NCBI GenBank assembly: GCA_022885665.1 | Contig: JAGQDJ010000007.1 | Location: forward strand, 558,001-622,000 | Source of the DNA: Triops longicaudatus | Taxonomy: Eukaryota > Arthropoda > Branchiopoda > Notostraca > Triopsidae | DNA: 64,000 nt | Reading direction: 5' to 3' | Shown here: in pieces, positions 47,401-61,340 of the stretch | Numbering within the stretch: position 1 is the first letter of the stretch | Layout: each line of letters starts with the position of its first letter | The notes under the pieces: model-generated | Database searches by the model: none | The model's input: the letters and a program-made list of their open reading frames with translations, nothing else | Told to the model about the DNA's origin: nothing | Position numbers and translations under genes: made by a program

Positions 47401-50400
47401 ATATATCGGCATGCCGTTGCGGATGAGGTATGGGTAAGAACCTGGATAATCTTGACGCAATACGGTTTGCCATCTGCGTCCGCGAACGAACCGTTAATCT
47501 CGCAATAACGGACCCAATCGATGTGTGGAATTAAATCAGATTCCACTTCGCAGCGCAACTCAACTCGTTGACCCAATTCGACCGTTTGATTCTTCGGCTT
47601 CTCAACAATCAGCGGCGCTCGCGCCAAAGGACGTTCTTTTGTTTTCAGAAAAAGCGAACCAAATTGGTTTTTAAACATGTCTCATTTTACCACGTTCCCA
47701 CCACATATTAATACCAATCATTCCTCCAGAGAACTTAAAAAACTTGGTCATCTAACACAAAAAGACAAAGGACCATTTCTCTCGCCTCTTTTCTTTCTCG
47801 AGCGTTGAATTATTGAGTTCCCTCCCGTGTACGCTGAACTGAGCCCACGATGCAAGATGGTGTTTCCAAAAACCATGTAAAAGCAGAAAATCATTCAGCG
47901 TGCGTTTTACTTACCGAGACAACGCGTGCCAAAGGCTCTCCATTATCGCCCAAGTAGGATCCGTTAGCATGGTAATGCTTGTACCATTGAATGTAGGGTT
48001 GCAAGTCCGAAAACACTTTGCATTCCAAGCGCACCTTTTCGCCCATAATCACAGTCGTGTTCTTCAGCGAGCTTTCCAGTATGTAAGGCTTGTGCGGGTA
48101 GCGTTCTTTTTGTTTTCGCGTAAAACACAGCCAAGACACAATGCAAAAAGAAAAAAATACACGATGCAGCGGCAATACACAAAACAAGCTATATGGCATA
48201 GCATGGGCAAAGTAAAAAAAATCAATAGAAATTAGTTAATTATCAATGAGTCATGCCATTCACAAGCCCATCGCTCACCACAAAAAGGTGTTATTAAAGC
48301 CATTCGACCACGAGATTTAAAACTGGAATTAGTTATAAAACAGTTCTCAACTGAGGTTAGCTTCCCCTCAAATTGCCCGCATCACAATTTGGGATCGCAC
48401 GACTGTTAAGTTGTAAACCTTGCAATTAACGTGCACTGGTGTAGAGAAAGAACAAAACGTGAAGAGTTCTCATGCAGTAAAGTATCGCTCTGTTGACGTT
48501 TTACTAGCGCTAACGTGCACATGCAAACAAAAAGTCATGCTAATAAACTCAACTCCCCCTTACCTTTACCAATACGTGCCCTTTTTTGTGTATTTGTAAC
48601 TGAAAAACTGTGTAACTCAAATTCAGAGATCGAGAGAAGACCTTTTCCCACACCACAATTAGGAAAATGAAGCTTTCGACAAAAATGTTTCGAAACGTTC
48701 TGAGTGTTTTGTTAAACTAGCACCAAAAAACTTCATATACAGCATTGTTTGTTCAACTAAAAATCATGAAAGCGCGAGCTCTGAACTATGATTGGAAATT
48801 GTAGCTTAATTTCATTGTAAGATCTGTGACAATCTCTAACATTTGAACGTCTATATTCCAAGAAGCTATTTGCAGAACAGTTTCCACGAAACGCAGGAAA
48901 AATGTTCCTGCATTTCCGTTTGGCATGCACGAATTTCGGTAAGTTTAAAATTTCGTTCGGTGGCGTCAACTCTATTTCGGCGTTAATTATAATGAAGGCG
49001 TCACGTGCCATCGGGTGCCGCCGAACGCACCGCATCAGTTGCTGTGAGGCGGGGTTGATGGCAAGCTAGATTTTTTTCTCCCTACCAATTTCAAATTCGC
49101 CCCAAAATTTAGTCAAGAATTATTCTGGGGAGCTATAAGCAACAAAATGTTACTTTACGCCTGAGAGATGGTGTTGCGCACTTCCGTTGGCTAGAATCTT
49201 CCATTAATGTATAGCAATTCTTGGGAATGTAAAACTTTGCCCTACAGTGTCACGGGTGTCAACGAAAAAAAAAGTCCTTCCAAAATCATTGATTTATTGA
49301 CATGCATGACCATCTAGCCAATGAAAAAGTTGACGAGCCAACACAAAGAGAAAATCGCTTTTTGGTGCTAGTTTTACAAATCCATTTTATCACAATTCCT
49401 TCCTCTCAACAATGAAACCTCAACCAAGATTTTTCAATAATTAACAAAATGATGGCTTACCTTGCACCAAGAGTTTGAAGGTAAAGTTGATGGCACCATG
49501 AGTATTGCTCAAGACGCAGGTATAATTGCCCGTGTCGTCGGGAATGAGTTCTTCCATTTTCAACGCCCACTTCTGTTTGAGCGCCGAACCCAAGCGGCGT
49601 TGCACGGGTTGACCATCCTTTTTCCACACGATGGTTGGCTTGGGCCGTCCCACAGCCGGACACTTGTACTCCATCGTGCTTCCTGCCGGCTTCACCACAT
49701 TGTACAACATCTGCATCTTCTTTAGCCGGGTGAACCGGGGCGGGCCTTCCGGTTCAGCTTCTTCATCCTCTTCGCCGCCGCGGCCGTCAGGATCCGACCA
49801 CGCCTCTTCACCCTCCTCCATGGTCGTCAAACTCACCGCCGGCTCATCGTTCTGCACCAACGGCTCCGCCAACCCGGCTTCCAACACTACCACCGAAAAA
49901 TTGCACCATCGCACATCCACCGATTTGGGTCGCAGCGCAAACAGGCCCGCGTCGGATAACTGCACGCTCTTCAACGTCACCGCATTCCTGCGCACACAAA
50001 AGTCACATGACTCATTACGCAGCTCCTATTTCAATTTCGCTCTCTTTTACCCTCCTCCTTCCCCCACCTTGCCCCCATGGCACATAAAAACTCTTTTGTC
50101 GCTCGACAATGGCTTGATCAATTATCACTCAACTCTACACCATGCAATGCAATCTCAACACCAAACAAAACCACGCAAAAAGGAGGAAACAAGAAAATAA
50201 GAAATGTAGCAAAAGAAAAAGTGAGCTACAAATACACAAAGCGAAGAATGAAAAAAAAAACACAACAGGAGTAAAAATGCGACAGGAGTTAAAATAAACA
50301 GAAAGACAAGTGAGAAAGAGTAATTAAATGGAGGGAAGTAAATGAGAACATAAAAATACCTGTTTTTGTGGTACTTGATCCGAGCATGGTGACGAGGGTT

Positions 50401-50525
50401 AATTCTTTGGCCTTCGTGCCACCACTCAAGGTACGTAGAGGCTGATTTGACTGGAAATAACGGTTCGGGACACTCGAACGTAACTTGTCCATTTTCTTCT
50501 GCTAGTACTTCCGGCGCTGATGCTT
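44494..50525 (-). CDS. FGFR: Fibroblast growth factor receptor (5' end not found)
   Basis: Receptor tyrosine kinase for FGFs. Exons: 50360-50525, 49461-49987, 47915-48105 (or 47442-47635), 46254-46519, 45865-46193, 45442-45791, 45185-45378, 44924-45064, 44753-44858, 44494-44589; about 788 aa. Order: Ig1 (VTFECPEP ... YLEWWHEG); acid box (EEDEEAEPEG); Ig2 with the heparin-binding-like MQMLYNVVKPAGSTMEYKCP and GNYTCVLSNTHG; Ig3 (YTCMAGNALGTSYASAWLNV); transmembrane VVYILAGVLCSVILLLVTVG. Kinase: GEGAFGHVVQA, VAVKMLK, CIHRDLAARN, DFGLARD, activation-loop DYYRKTTDGRLPVKWMAPEA, DVWSFGILLWEIMTLGG, and ERILTLTSDDEYLDL near the C-terminus. The insert between the kinase lobes is Gly/Pro-rich and unusually long. 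The signal-peptide exon is missing: exon 50525 needs one base from upstream. Confidence 0.95.
47032..47153 (-). other. Speculative alternative exon for the second half of FGFR Ig3
   Basis: An acceptor (ATGATAG) at 47154 and a donor (GTATGAG) at 47031 bound 122 bp with the same phases as the normal Ig3/transmembrane exon. It reads NGRLVLRVFDE, then CFTIVCENQYNAW, which recalls the end of an Ig domain. It lacks a transmembrane segment. Reading through the donor gives a stop after a few codons. This may be chance. Confidence 0.22.
47442..47635 (-). CDS. FGFR: Alternative FGFR exon for the first half of Ig3 (form B)
   Basis: It reads ERPLARAPLIVEKPKNQTVE, then ELRCEVESDLIPHIDWVRYCE and INGSFADADGKPYCV. 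These align along their length with form A (47915-48105): VRLECKVFSDLQPYIQWYKH and ANGSYLGDNGEPLARV. The Ig Cys and Trp are conserved. It enters in phase 1 and leaves in phase 0, as form A does. The acceptor contexts are nearly the same (ACAAAAG|AACG and ACAAAAAG|AACG). The donor CAG|GTTCTT is weaker than that of form A. Confidence 0.75.
47915..48105 (-). CDS. FGFR: FGFR exon for the first half of Ig3 (form A)
   Basis: It reads ERYPHKPYILESSLKNTTVI, like the vertebrate ERSPHRPIL start of Ig3, then VRLECKVFSDLQPYIQWYKH. It ends at a consensus donor (TCG|GTAAGT) and joins 46519 in phase 0. Either form A or form B can splice between 49461 and 46519. Confidence 0.85.
48106..49460. other. FGFR intron between Ig2 and Ig3 exons
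   Basis: 1.35 kb, AT-rich. Nothing recognised in it. Confidence 0.6.
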
Positions 50526-53500
50526 CTGCACAAGAAACCAACCAAAAATAACACTTTAATTACAGTTCCTTCAAGAATGTTGTCCTAGTATACCAAACAC
50601 ACATTCCCACGTGTGCCCTGGCTTCCGATACTTCTACTAGCAGTGTTCATAACCCTTCCTCGCACTCCCCCTAACCGAAAATTGCATCACAGCATCCGGT
50701 ATGATCCAGCACATCATCTGCATCCTCTTTCTTTTTCCCCTAAATCTCTTTTCTCGGAAAATTGTCGAGGCCCATGAATTTGGTCAGAAAAAATTCTTTA
50801 AGAAAATCTTCCAACATTCAAACAGCTGCAATATTTAAATGACATCGCGAATTTTTTTGACAATATAAAGAATACCTACCATGTCTCCGTTTTTCAATTT
50901 TCAGCGTTTAAAAACAATCGGACATGAAATACTATAAAATAGACTTTTCAAGGCAATTTTTTCCCTATAAAACGTTCCTGGCAGGTTCAAAATCTCCGCT
51001 CATGCAAAGTAGAACGTCTGGCTTCTATCCATCTTGTTACCCACTAGAGGAAAGGAGAATTGACGTCTTGTTCACCCTCCTCCCCCTTGTGCCTTCACAT
51101 CTTGTTCTTTTTCTCTCTCTTTCTTACTGCTCTCCTAACTGCCAGAACGAAAGCTATATTCACCCGTATGAGCTAAAAAAGACGTTCCCCGAAAAATTCG
51201 GTTGCATTTTTTTCATTTTGTTGCCACCCTTCTCAGCCTTGTTTTTCTTTTTCTCCATCTTATTTCACTCTCTTTGCACTCCTCCCAATAAAGTGCCGTT
51301 TCCCCCCTCGCCCCCTCCAAAAAAGGCCCCTAAACAGATTGCTGCGTCAGTTGTGTCCACTTCGTCAGTTATAAACGTTGGCGTCAACACAAAGCCATTT
51401 TCCTCCACGTTTTGCATTCTCGCTTCCTCTCCCCCCTTTTTACATTTGCTAACTCGTTTATGCAGTAACAAGTTCTGAAATAGCCCATGGTTGAAACGTT
51501 CACTTGAAACTCTTCACCCCCAAAAGTACACACATAAACACTTAAAACATGTATATACAAAAGCCACGGTTGAAAAAGCGAAAACAGAAATAGAAAAACA
51601 GAAAAAGATACAGTTTTCCGTTCCAAAAACTTGACACCTACACGGTGAGGATTACTTCATCCTGAATAATACCAAAATAAACTCCCTTCACTCAAAGAAA
51701 AAAATCTAACATTGACTTGTGCAAACTGCCAACTCCTCCCATGTTATAAACATCCGAAAACGATTCTTTAAGAAATACCTCAAAAGAGTCTTTTCAAAAC
51801 TCGGTGGTGCGACTGCAATATCAGTTCTCCTTTTCGGCTCTAAATCTTGTTTATCTCTCTGGGTTACAATTATCTGGCTGTTAACGTACTACGGCCAAAC
51901 GCATTTAGATAGCTAGTGTCCAAGGTGATTTCTAATAGTAAACCGTTTATACAACTTCATACGAAACACCAACTGGCAAATAAACACTACGCAAGATATC
52001 ATACTAAACTGTCTCACAGATTGCGACGCACTCGTACAAACATTATACAATTTTTCATTACGCAAGCTTACTCCTACGTAGTTAGTCTGTCATATTTGGC
52101 AAGAAAAAGGACCTAAACGTACCGAAAGACCTCCAAAAAACAATTTGTAGCTCGTCCTATCGGCAAATGCCGTACAACAAGAAGTCAGATATATTAGTGA
52201 CGAACTTACTGACATACCAGTTCGTTCTCATTCCAGTCCGAGCTTGCCTAATAGTTTTGCTTTGAGAAACGTTCGATAGCGCCCATCCACGCTATTAAAC
52301 CAACTGTCGTTGTTGCCTACATAGCTTACTCGTCACACCACTGGAATAACAGTTCGTGCGCACTGCTCAGGACGTAACAGGTTCCACGTAAACTAGTTGA
52401 CATTTAAGTGGACTTTAAAAAAAAAAATCCACCTAAAAACTTTCTCACATTTTTTCCTGATGATTTCATCGTGGTAGTTCACACCTAATAGTAAAAACCA
52501 GCCACCCCCACCAAGTTTTATTGTTGCTTGCAGAATGACAGTACCAAGTTTTCTTGCTTCACTTCCCAATTAGTCCGACACTTTTGGATTATGACAAATT
52601 ACCATGAATTGTTTCGCGTCACATCAGGTAAGTACTGTCCTTGATTACGTAAGCTGCCGCGTCTTAGGAATATTTCGCTGTACGCTAAGCTAACTAACCT
52701 TGCAAGCTCACTGGCTTCTTTAACATATACGCAAAGGTGACCAATAAATTTCTGTTTGTTAATTTATTGGTTCCTACTACCCAAGCACGGATGCTTAAGA
52801 CGCTTGTGGACCGTTCAGTATAGGACGTATTTAATAGTGAATAACTCGCCTACGAGTCCCCTAGTTCGGACTCCGTAAAAAAAAAAGTTTTAAAAAATAA
52901 GCTAGTAATAAAAAAGAGATGGCAAGAGCGAGAGGGAGCTAGGAGAGGAGCGCAAGATGGGGGAGAGACTTAATCATTTCATACGGCATTGAAAAGAGTG
53001 AGAGACAAGACAGGTGAGTGTCGGCTGAAAAAGGCATTCCTCCGCTATGCTGTCATTGCGACTTTTTGGTGGTGGCTGCCATTCGCTTCCCTCAACCAAA
53101 GTTGGTAGATTATTCAACTTTTATACGTGGGGGGACTCAAAAGAGCCAGCGAGAAAAAAGAGAGAAGCTTTATGCTATACAAGAGATGCACTACCACGCC
53201 TCCCTTCTGATTTTTATACCACGTTTTGTTAACTTTACGATGACGGTGGACAACTTACCAAGACCAACAGTACAAGACAACCTTTACAGAGATAACATCT
53301 TCCCTTTGCCAAAGGTAACACAACTGCATCTGACAACCCCGACTTACGATATACTCCCTTACGAGGTTCCCTTAAAAATACACTTAGACAAATAAAAATG
53401 TTAGGTAGACTTACTAAGGACTAAACAAGACTAATACGTTTAGTAAAAATGAACATATACGAACACATGCAAAATTACAAGTAAAAACCCCCTCAACTGC

Positions 53501-56500
53501 ACAAAATAGCTCATATTTTTCATACAAAAAGTAACGAGTGATAAAAATAACTGGAATGCAGAAAATACTACCCTAAGAATACACGTGAGAAAAGAGGGCA
53601 ATATGCGAAAAGGAAGCATAATCAGTTTAGATTAAACCCAGTTGTAGCACATACAGAAAGTAACAGCAGATAAAGGGAAAAGAGGAAAGAAAATCGTACG
53701 ATCGGATTACTAATATTCGACGAGGGTTTCCTAACGTGCAGATGTCACTAATAATTAAAAAAAATCAGGAGATACAATCTACGATAAAACCACATGCGAC
53801 TCGAACTTGGTATCTCTTCAAAGGTAAACAAGCTTCAAATTTTCCGTTTAAACCTCAGTTTGGTTCTTAAGATTACTCTTCACAACCGGTGTTGCACTTT
53901 GACCTTTGCCACCCTCGCTTGGACCCCCACAAATACCCGCAGCCTCCAATTAATTCCCTCCACAATTGTACCAATCGGTATTTAAACCTTTGTGTTGCCA
54001 GTCCGACAAGCAAATCAAGCCTGAGGTTTTCTCACACAAATTAAACGTCTACTCTTACCTGATAAGATCGCGGGCGGAGAAACTGGGGATGCACACACAC
54101 CGCCGGACTGGGGGCACCACAAGATTGATAATGCAAGTAGGGTCAAGAGGCGTGGCCAAGAGTGACTACTGCGACTTACACCCCAAAAAGGGGTGTAGTT
54201 TGGCTTCAAGCGCATCGTAACGCCCAGCGCTGTGTCTCCAACCTTAAAAAATAGAAAAAAAACAGCATTAAGTATAGCGTCAAGAACTACAATCAATTAT
54301 TAATGTGATATTTTACTAAAACCAGAATTCAAAAGCTAGTACACCAAGCAACCCTCACATGGCCACAAAAACCGGGTACATCTGGAGTCCTCGATTTTTG
54401 CAGACCATTGTAATCCTCGCAACTGCCAAATTTAAACCGCTTCGTGTGCAGTACTATACGTCAAAAGGTGAAACACCACACACAGTTTCGCTTATTAGCT
54501 ATACCCGTTTCCTAGAGGCAATCTGATAGTATAGTTAACCCAAAAACTCATAAGAAACGTCTCAGCACGCATTTTAACCGTAACGTGAGGTTTGCTAGAG
54601 ACTAGTGCGTTCCAATTCAGGCAGAAAGTCCTGCAAGTGGAACTAAACCTTTTTCAAAAGAATTTACTATAAATTTCCCTGCTTCGAATACATTTATAGG
54701 GAAGATGACCCATTTTTTAGGAAACCTGGTAATCCTACTATGCTATATAACGTTATTGCTGCTCTCCATTATGTTGCTCTCTAAATCTACCTATTCTTTG
54801 AAAAATGCATTTACGTTTTCAGTAAGTTTTCCATAACCTCTTTGTACAGGGAGTACTGGCTGCGTATCCACACGTCAACTCTCATGCATGGGAATAAAAT
54901 AAACAAAAATCTTAACTTTCAACGCCATCCATTTTAATTTACTCCCGTTTGATTTATTTCGCTTTTTTCACCCGGCCCATATCATTTTCTCCATTTTCTA
55001 GAAGGGTAGCCAAGCAACGTAAGATGCAAAAGGCGGGATGGGAGCTACCCGAGGGAGAACCAGGGGAAAATTCCCAGCAAATGGTTAAAAACCGTTTTCA
55101 TGGACATTTCTTCGGCACTTGGGACAGACCCGGCGCCTGTGTTTAATTAGCGCGCTCCTTCTTCAAACCCTCACTTCATTTTCTCCCCTCTCCCTTTCTG
55201 GATTCTCTCTTCTCCCTCTTTTCTCTGTCCGTGGAAAACCAAACTCAACTACTACCACTCTCACCCCCATAAAAATCCACCTCAAAAACTTGAACCAACT
55301 TTACACTTTAACAATTCTACCCCAGTGCACAGCCAAGTGGGGTTCTAAACTCCAAAATTTTCGCAATATTCCTAATTCGCCCATTTGGACCAACATTTTC
55401 CCGTTTTCTCCCTTGACATAAACAAACTAAAAGCCTCGCTTGCCATGCCTGCTCCCTTCAATTTAATGCTTATAATTGTGTTGTGAGCCTCAGAACACAT
55501 GCTCGATGCTTTTCCGTTACCCCGCAACATTCATGCATCCAAAAGGGAAAATTGTGTTTAGGCAAACATGTTGAACCTTTTTGAGAAAACGTTTTCTTAA
55601 AGCTTTCGCCCCAAAATTTCCCTTCCTAAAGTCTCCCACTCCTGTGTTTGCATATCTTCCTAGCAATATCTCAATAACCGCATTCCTTCACTTTTCCGTC
55701 TACACACTTTTTAAAAACACAACAATTTCTTTAATAGCTGAAAAAAATTCCACACCTTTTTCTTTCATGTCTCCAACTTAAAGCACACTCAAAACAAAGC
55801 TTATTTGCCCCATCACTTTCAATAACAAACACCTAATTTCAACGTCTTCAGTAAATAAGAAAGAACTACAACAATTGTAAAATCTGAGAAGCCAGGTTTA
55901 GAGTAAAGAATAATCTGAACTACGAAATAGGAAAAATCAAGACTAATTCTCAATCATTATTCAAACATTTTTACTATAACCTGTTACTTGAAATAGAGAT
56001 TATTAATTAATGTTATCCAGAGACATTTAAAATCTTAGTAAATTCGACATATGAAATAATGATACGATCATGCATGATAATAGCGTATTTTTACAACAGA
56101 AAAAAGTGGACTTTTCTACATTTCAGTTACAAGAACTCTGAACATGTACGAAAAACTTAAAAGCAAAAATAGGTAAAAGCCGATTGAAACTCCAAGAAGA
56201 CACAAATTTTCACTATTACACTGGCGTCATCAGAACTTCAAGGCAAAGATAGGTTCAAACAGACAAATTTACTACTGTTAACGAAATAAAATTTACATTT
56301 TCACACAAAGCTATTAAGTAACTCAAATTAAAAAAGCATTCTACCAAAACGCACTGGAGATTAAATTAAACTAATTTCTCGTGAAAATCTTTCAAACCCC
56401 ATGAAACTACAATTTACCTAATTTATTGTTTCACTTCCCTTTAATGAAGACATTTCTGTCCGAACTTCAATGACAAGGGCTAAATTGCATTTCAAACGAA

Positions 56501-58504
56501 CTTGAACGGAGATTCACAAATTACGTCGCCTTTAAACTAAAAATACTTTCCTCTCAGTAAAACCGCACGCTTCAGACCAATAGCAAGTTTTAGTCAAAAG
56601 GTATTTTTCAATCCCAAAGACTTGTCAACTTAATCGAACCCGGTTCACCGCATTTGAGCCATCTTGCCCGATATCAGTGTCACGTGTGCCAATTAATTTT
56701 GCCCAAAATAGCCACTCTTTATTTGTTCCAAGTCTGGCTGAGACCACACAAAATTTGTACTATTCTTACCAGGCAAGCAATTCAAGTTCTGCATACTTTA
56801 CCGAACGCTTCAAGTCATAAGAAAGTTTTACTGAAGAAAGATTTCCTTAAATAAACCAGAACTGGACGCTAATCTCGCCTCCCCAGCTCGTCTTCCATAC
56901 GAGTAGCAAACGCCAAGGTATGCAGATTTCCCAATTTCTTCAATAAAAAGCATTGTTCATCCGACGTATTTGCTCAAAGCAACACTTGAAAGAAGCAGCA
57001 AATATCCAAATAAAGGCGTTGGCTACATACAAGCTTTCTCAATGTCCACATCACATCCACAAGGCGGGGGGTTAGGGGGGCTAATATACTTTAAACTTCT
57101 CCCAAAGACAAAAAGGGCCCCTGTTGTTGGAGCGATTCTTGAAGAAGACAGACTCTTCCACTCTTTTACCCATATTCCCCCTAAAACTCAGGCCAAAAAG
57201 GTCGCATCTCGGGTTACATTCGCCTTTTTCTTTGCTCTGCTGAAGCCTCTCTTTCTCTGCACTATACGATTTTTTTTATCAAATTTCTACCGACTGGACT
57301 GACCACACCTTCTCTCGCCATCTCCATCTTCCTTTACAACCCCTCTTCAACATCTTCACTCCTCGCAATTTCTTCCAAGATAAACCCCCTTGCTTACAAT
57401 ATAAGCCCCTCTTTAATTCCCCTCCTCGATATTTTTTCCCTTTTATTTCTTTTTACAAGGAGCCCCCTTAATTTCTTTTTCTCTGGTTTACACGCAAATA
57501 AAAAAGCAAAGTAGCTTTTTCAAAGGGCATCTATTGTGACCCTATAAAGAAATCCGAACTCGGATTACAAAATTTCGGTTCAATTCGTCCTTGGGAGGCT
57601 TTAAAGAAGATGAGTAATTCAATCTTCACACATTCCCAACAATGAATTCGCTTGTGTGAGGCCTAGTGTGGGAAAAACTTGCGTGTTTCAGACCAAGATG
57701 CAAACGTCTTTCATCACGTTTACTAACGATACAACTTTATGGGAAAACGTAATTAAATTTCTCGAATGCTGCCAAATCGTCTTTTGATATTCTGGGGCCA
57801 AGAAAGATTAAAGAAAAGCGCTTGGCAAGCGACAAACGACGCGGCTTAAAGTTACAATGTGCTACTATTACGCTGCATACCAATTTAGTGACCTTTGAAC
57901 TTCAGCAAAAGAGACGCTTACCTTTCTTTTTTTAAAAATAGGACAAATTGGAGATTTTTTCTTTAAAGAGGTTTAAATATCAGAAAAGGTCCACAGACAA
58001 TCCATGGATGGGTTTAAAGGTAAAGGGATGGTTCACACTTGGTGTTCCTTGACTGATAAATTCACGACTATAATCCGTGTATCCATTGTTGGGAAAAAGA
58101 GCACCCAAGTATGCACATGAATCATTAAGGTAGCCCAAAACGGTTGAGTTATAGCAACGCAAACGTAAAAAGAATGTTTTTCTATTATTTTTTTTTTTAG
58201 AACGAACCGAACTGCACCAAACACTTTAATGTTTTCGCCGTCGGCCTTTTCGCCCAACCCTCCCTGGGTTGTTGCTATCAACACCCAAAGTTCTTCAGGA
58301 ACTTTGATCAATCTTTCTCTTGATAAAAAAATCACTTCAAATTTAAGAAACTGTAATAAAGCACCTTTGGCGTGTAAAGCCAACGAAGAAAGGTTGATGA
58401 GAACTGCAGAAAAATAAATAACTACTGCCGTTCGCGCAGGAAGCGAAAAGAAACACTGAAAACTTCCGCGTTGCGTGCAACACGGGAAACCAAAACGGAC
58501 GTCT

Positions 58505-58870
58505 TTTGCATCCGAAGGTTCGCACTCAACTGAGCGCCATCGACCAGCGACAGTGCAGGCGAAGTCGCGAGGCGAGGCGCGGGTTGAGCGCGCCGGAAGC
58601 CCGGGCTAAGCTCACCAGATGTGGGGAGCTTGGGCGAGTGAGAGAGCTGCGCGTAGTGGGGGCGCCCTTCCAACGTTCTCTTTTACAAGATTTGGCGCGG
58701 GTCTCGGGTGTCAAGGTGTTGCACATCTTCAGCACGCACAACACAGCACTGCTCGGCTCGGCACGGCACGGCACTACAGAGGGTGCAGCCTAGGCGCATT
58801 TTGGTCGGGCGTTAAAATAAAAAGCCGGCGGAGAAGAACAAGCAACCAAGCCCCGAAAACCTAGATGAAG
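58505..58870. promoter_or_regulatory. GC- and CpG-rich block, candidate promoter
   Basis: This ~365-bp stretch is far richer in G+C and CpG (for example GCGAGGCGAGGCGCGGGTTG) than its AT-rich surroundings. Reading frames on both strands inside it are low-complexity and unlikely to code. In this position it could be the FGFR promoter/5' UTR. The match to a promoter is inference from composition only. Confidence 0.35.
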
Positions 58871-60830
58871 CAAGGTGTGTAGCCCCAAGGCAAGAATCTC
58901 ACGGTATAACATACCCAAGACCCTTTTACTACAGCACAGTTGTTCATGGAGAGATGTATTTAAGCAAAAGGTGGGTTTCTAAAAGAACCCCCACCACCTC
59001 TCTTTTTTTTTTCTTTTGACTTCGTTTTGAAGCTAGTAACTTCTATCACCTGCTTATGGGCCAAAAGCTCCATAGGCGACAATGACACGGCCATATGCAA
59101 AATAAGGACATAGAGAAAACCGACTAAATAAACTTGAGTGGCGCACCGGTGCGGAACGCTCCAATCTGTCCTAACACTCCAAAAAGGGAGCCCAACCTTC
59201 CGCACACACTCACGAGTTTTTCTTTTTGGAGAGTTTTTCACCCCCAATACTGTACACCTGCTCCAGCTCATTTGCATACACATCTTCCCCTCATCGATCT
59301 TCACAGTGACTAACGATTCGGCACATAAAGAATGCCGAAGAGAAACCGAAGCTAATTGCGACATGATTCTTTTGAGTACACAGCGCTTACAAATTTGGAA
59401 AATTTGCAAAACGGTCTCATAACTTAACGTCCAACATTCTGCAGCACTTTAATGGACTCAATTAATTTTCTTTTGTTCGTATTTCTTAAGTATAATTTGT
59501 TGTAGAGCTCGTGTGTATGATCGAATCTGATGTGACAACGTTACACTCGCTTTAATAATGCGTCTGTACTATGAAAACCATAGGACAAATTCAAAAGCAA
59601 ATGCAAGCCAGGAACCTGCGACATAAAGCACTTGGAATGAACTAACTGCTCTTAACCCAGTTTCACGATGCAATTCATACCAATCAAATTTAAATTACTA
59701 TACGCAAATTAATTTCCTGAGAAATGAGCAGTAACACTCAGTTTCGTCAAAACGATAGACGGAATATTTTCAATGAGAACGTTCTTGAGATAAAAATTCT
59801 TAACATATTGCGTAACCTTACTCGTTAGATTTTTACATTTCATTCCCATTTCAAAGAAAAAAACACTCTCACTAACGTCTGATTTTACTAAATGAATGTA
59901 ATAACTTCTATTTTTTTTTTTTGTTTTTCTTATCGGAAATGACTAAATCGTCACGCAAGTTTATTCGTTGGATTTTTCTCTCTATTGTCTTTGCAAAGGC
60001 AAAAACAATAAAAATATTACCACTCAGATTTCCCGGAATTTGCAAAAACTTGCTTGCTTAAAATGTTTTCACGTAAAACGTTACTAACATATTACTTAAT
60101 TTTACTATTTGAACTTTTCTCCGTTTGCTCTATGAAAAAAAAAGAATTGTAAAACATCAGTAAAATTTGCTCGTATGTTTGTATGATCTAATCAATCTAA
60201 TCGTAGGCATTTAATACTCAGGCGCGTTACAAAACAACTGCAAAATTTAGTTTTGCCTGTACCAGACTGTTCACGTTTCTTACAAAGCCTGATATATCAA
60301 TATTAAAGCTAAATCTACTAAAAAATTTGACATTAAACCAACTATCCTGGATTTGTGATGAACGCTCATATTCTCTTGCGACTTTTCTCACCCTCACTTC
60401 CTTTGACTCCACTTCTTTTGGTTTAATTCTCTGCAAAGAGCACCGAGATTCACCACGTGAAGTGAGAACGTTTTAGGTATGACCTGAAGAAACTCCCACG
60501 GTCCCCAGCTTCTCACCACACCTGCCAGCTCAGTTGTATCCTCAGTATACAATTTTCGCTCCAAAAACACTTGAAAACCCAGGCTAGGTAACTCTTCACT
60601 CAAATTCGACATGCGGCGTCCCGCCATACACGATTCTTCAGACTTTTCGGGGCAAGACGGTCAACAAGTGAATCTTTTACCTTGTTAAAGCAGAGTCATA
60701 CGCCGTAAACAATTTTCCCAAAGCCCCTACTACCACTACAGGAGGAGATAAAGGCTTATCACTTTGGTGTAACGTTTTAAGAGGCCCACCACGTTATTAT
60801 CTCCTAATACAACGCTATCAAAGGCTCCTC

Positions 60831-60855
60831 TCCCCCCCCCCACACACACACACAG
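60831..60855. repeat. Poly-C plus (CA)n simple repeat
   Basis: A C run of about ten followed by alternating CA. Confidence 0.8.
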
Positions 60856-61300
60856 ACAAGTTTCAAAGCCACAGAAACTGACCAGCACAACCATGAACAC
60901 AAACGTAACGCGCGCGTCAGTTCACTACGCTTGACTGCAATTAACTGCACATTATTCTCCCCAGACAATCCATAGTGGACTCCTGCTTTTTCATTCACTT
61001 CACTCACTTCTTTTGCCTTGCTTCACATCCCTCAACTCCTATTGGCTCCCGTCCGGAAGCCGGAAAACGTGGCTTAAAAACTTCACCCTTAATCCCTTTT
61101 CCTCCCCCTCTTTTCACACATAACTCGCTCCCAAAGTTACCCCTTGACAACCCGTTCATAACTGTTGTGCGGGAGAGAAAAAATGTTGCTCATTGCCCTT
61201 ATAAAGCTTAAAATGGCGCCAGACAAACGTACAACACAGCTTTGATCGACTAACAATGAAATCTTTGCTCGCATCACAATACCCGTCATCTCAAGCATCT

Positions 61301-61340
61301 TTTTTTCTCACTCTCTCTTTCTCTCTCTCTCTCTCTCTGG
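61301..61340. repeat. (CT)n microsatellite
   Basis: An interrupted CT tract with a clean run of alternating CT at its right end. Confidence 0.8.

Noticed and set aside
51384..51626. Hydrophobic minus frame resembling a signal peptide
   Set aside because: The apparent first codon is TTG, and the possible donor gives the wrong phase for the first FGFR exon.
53018..53395. 125-codon plus frame in the FGFR upstream region
   Set aside because: Not started by ATG and no similarity recognised; an internal donor-like GTAACA is not enough.
53790..53830. Possible second tRNA-like element (GTTCGAGTC on the minus strand)
   Set aside because: Only a B-box-like string is present; no A-box at the right distance and no cloverleaf.
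58960..59409. 149-codon minus frame upstream of FGFR
   Set aside because: Composition is not protein-like throughout, there is no recognised domain, and its start is not ATG.
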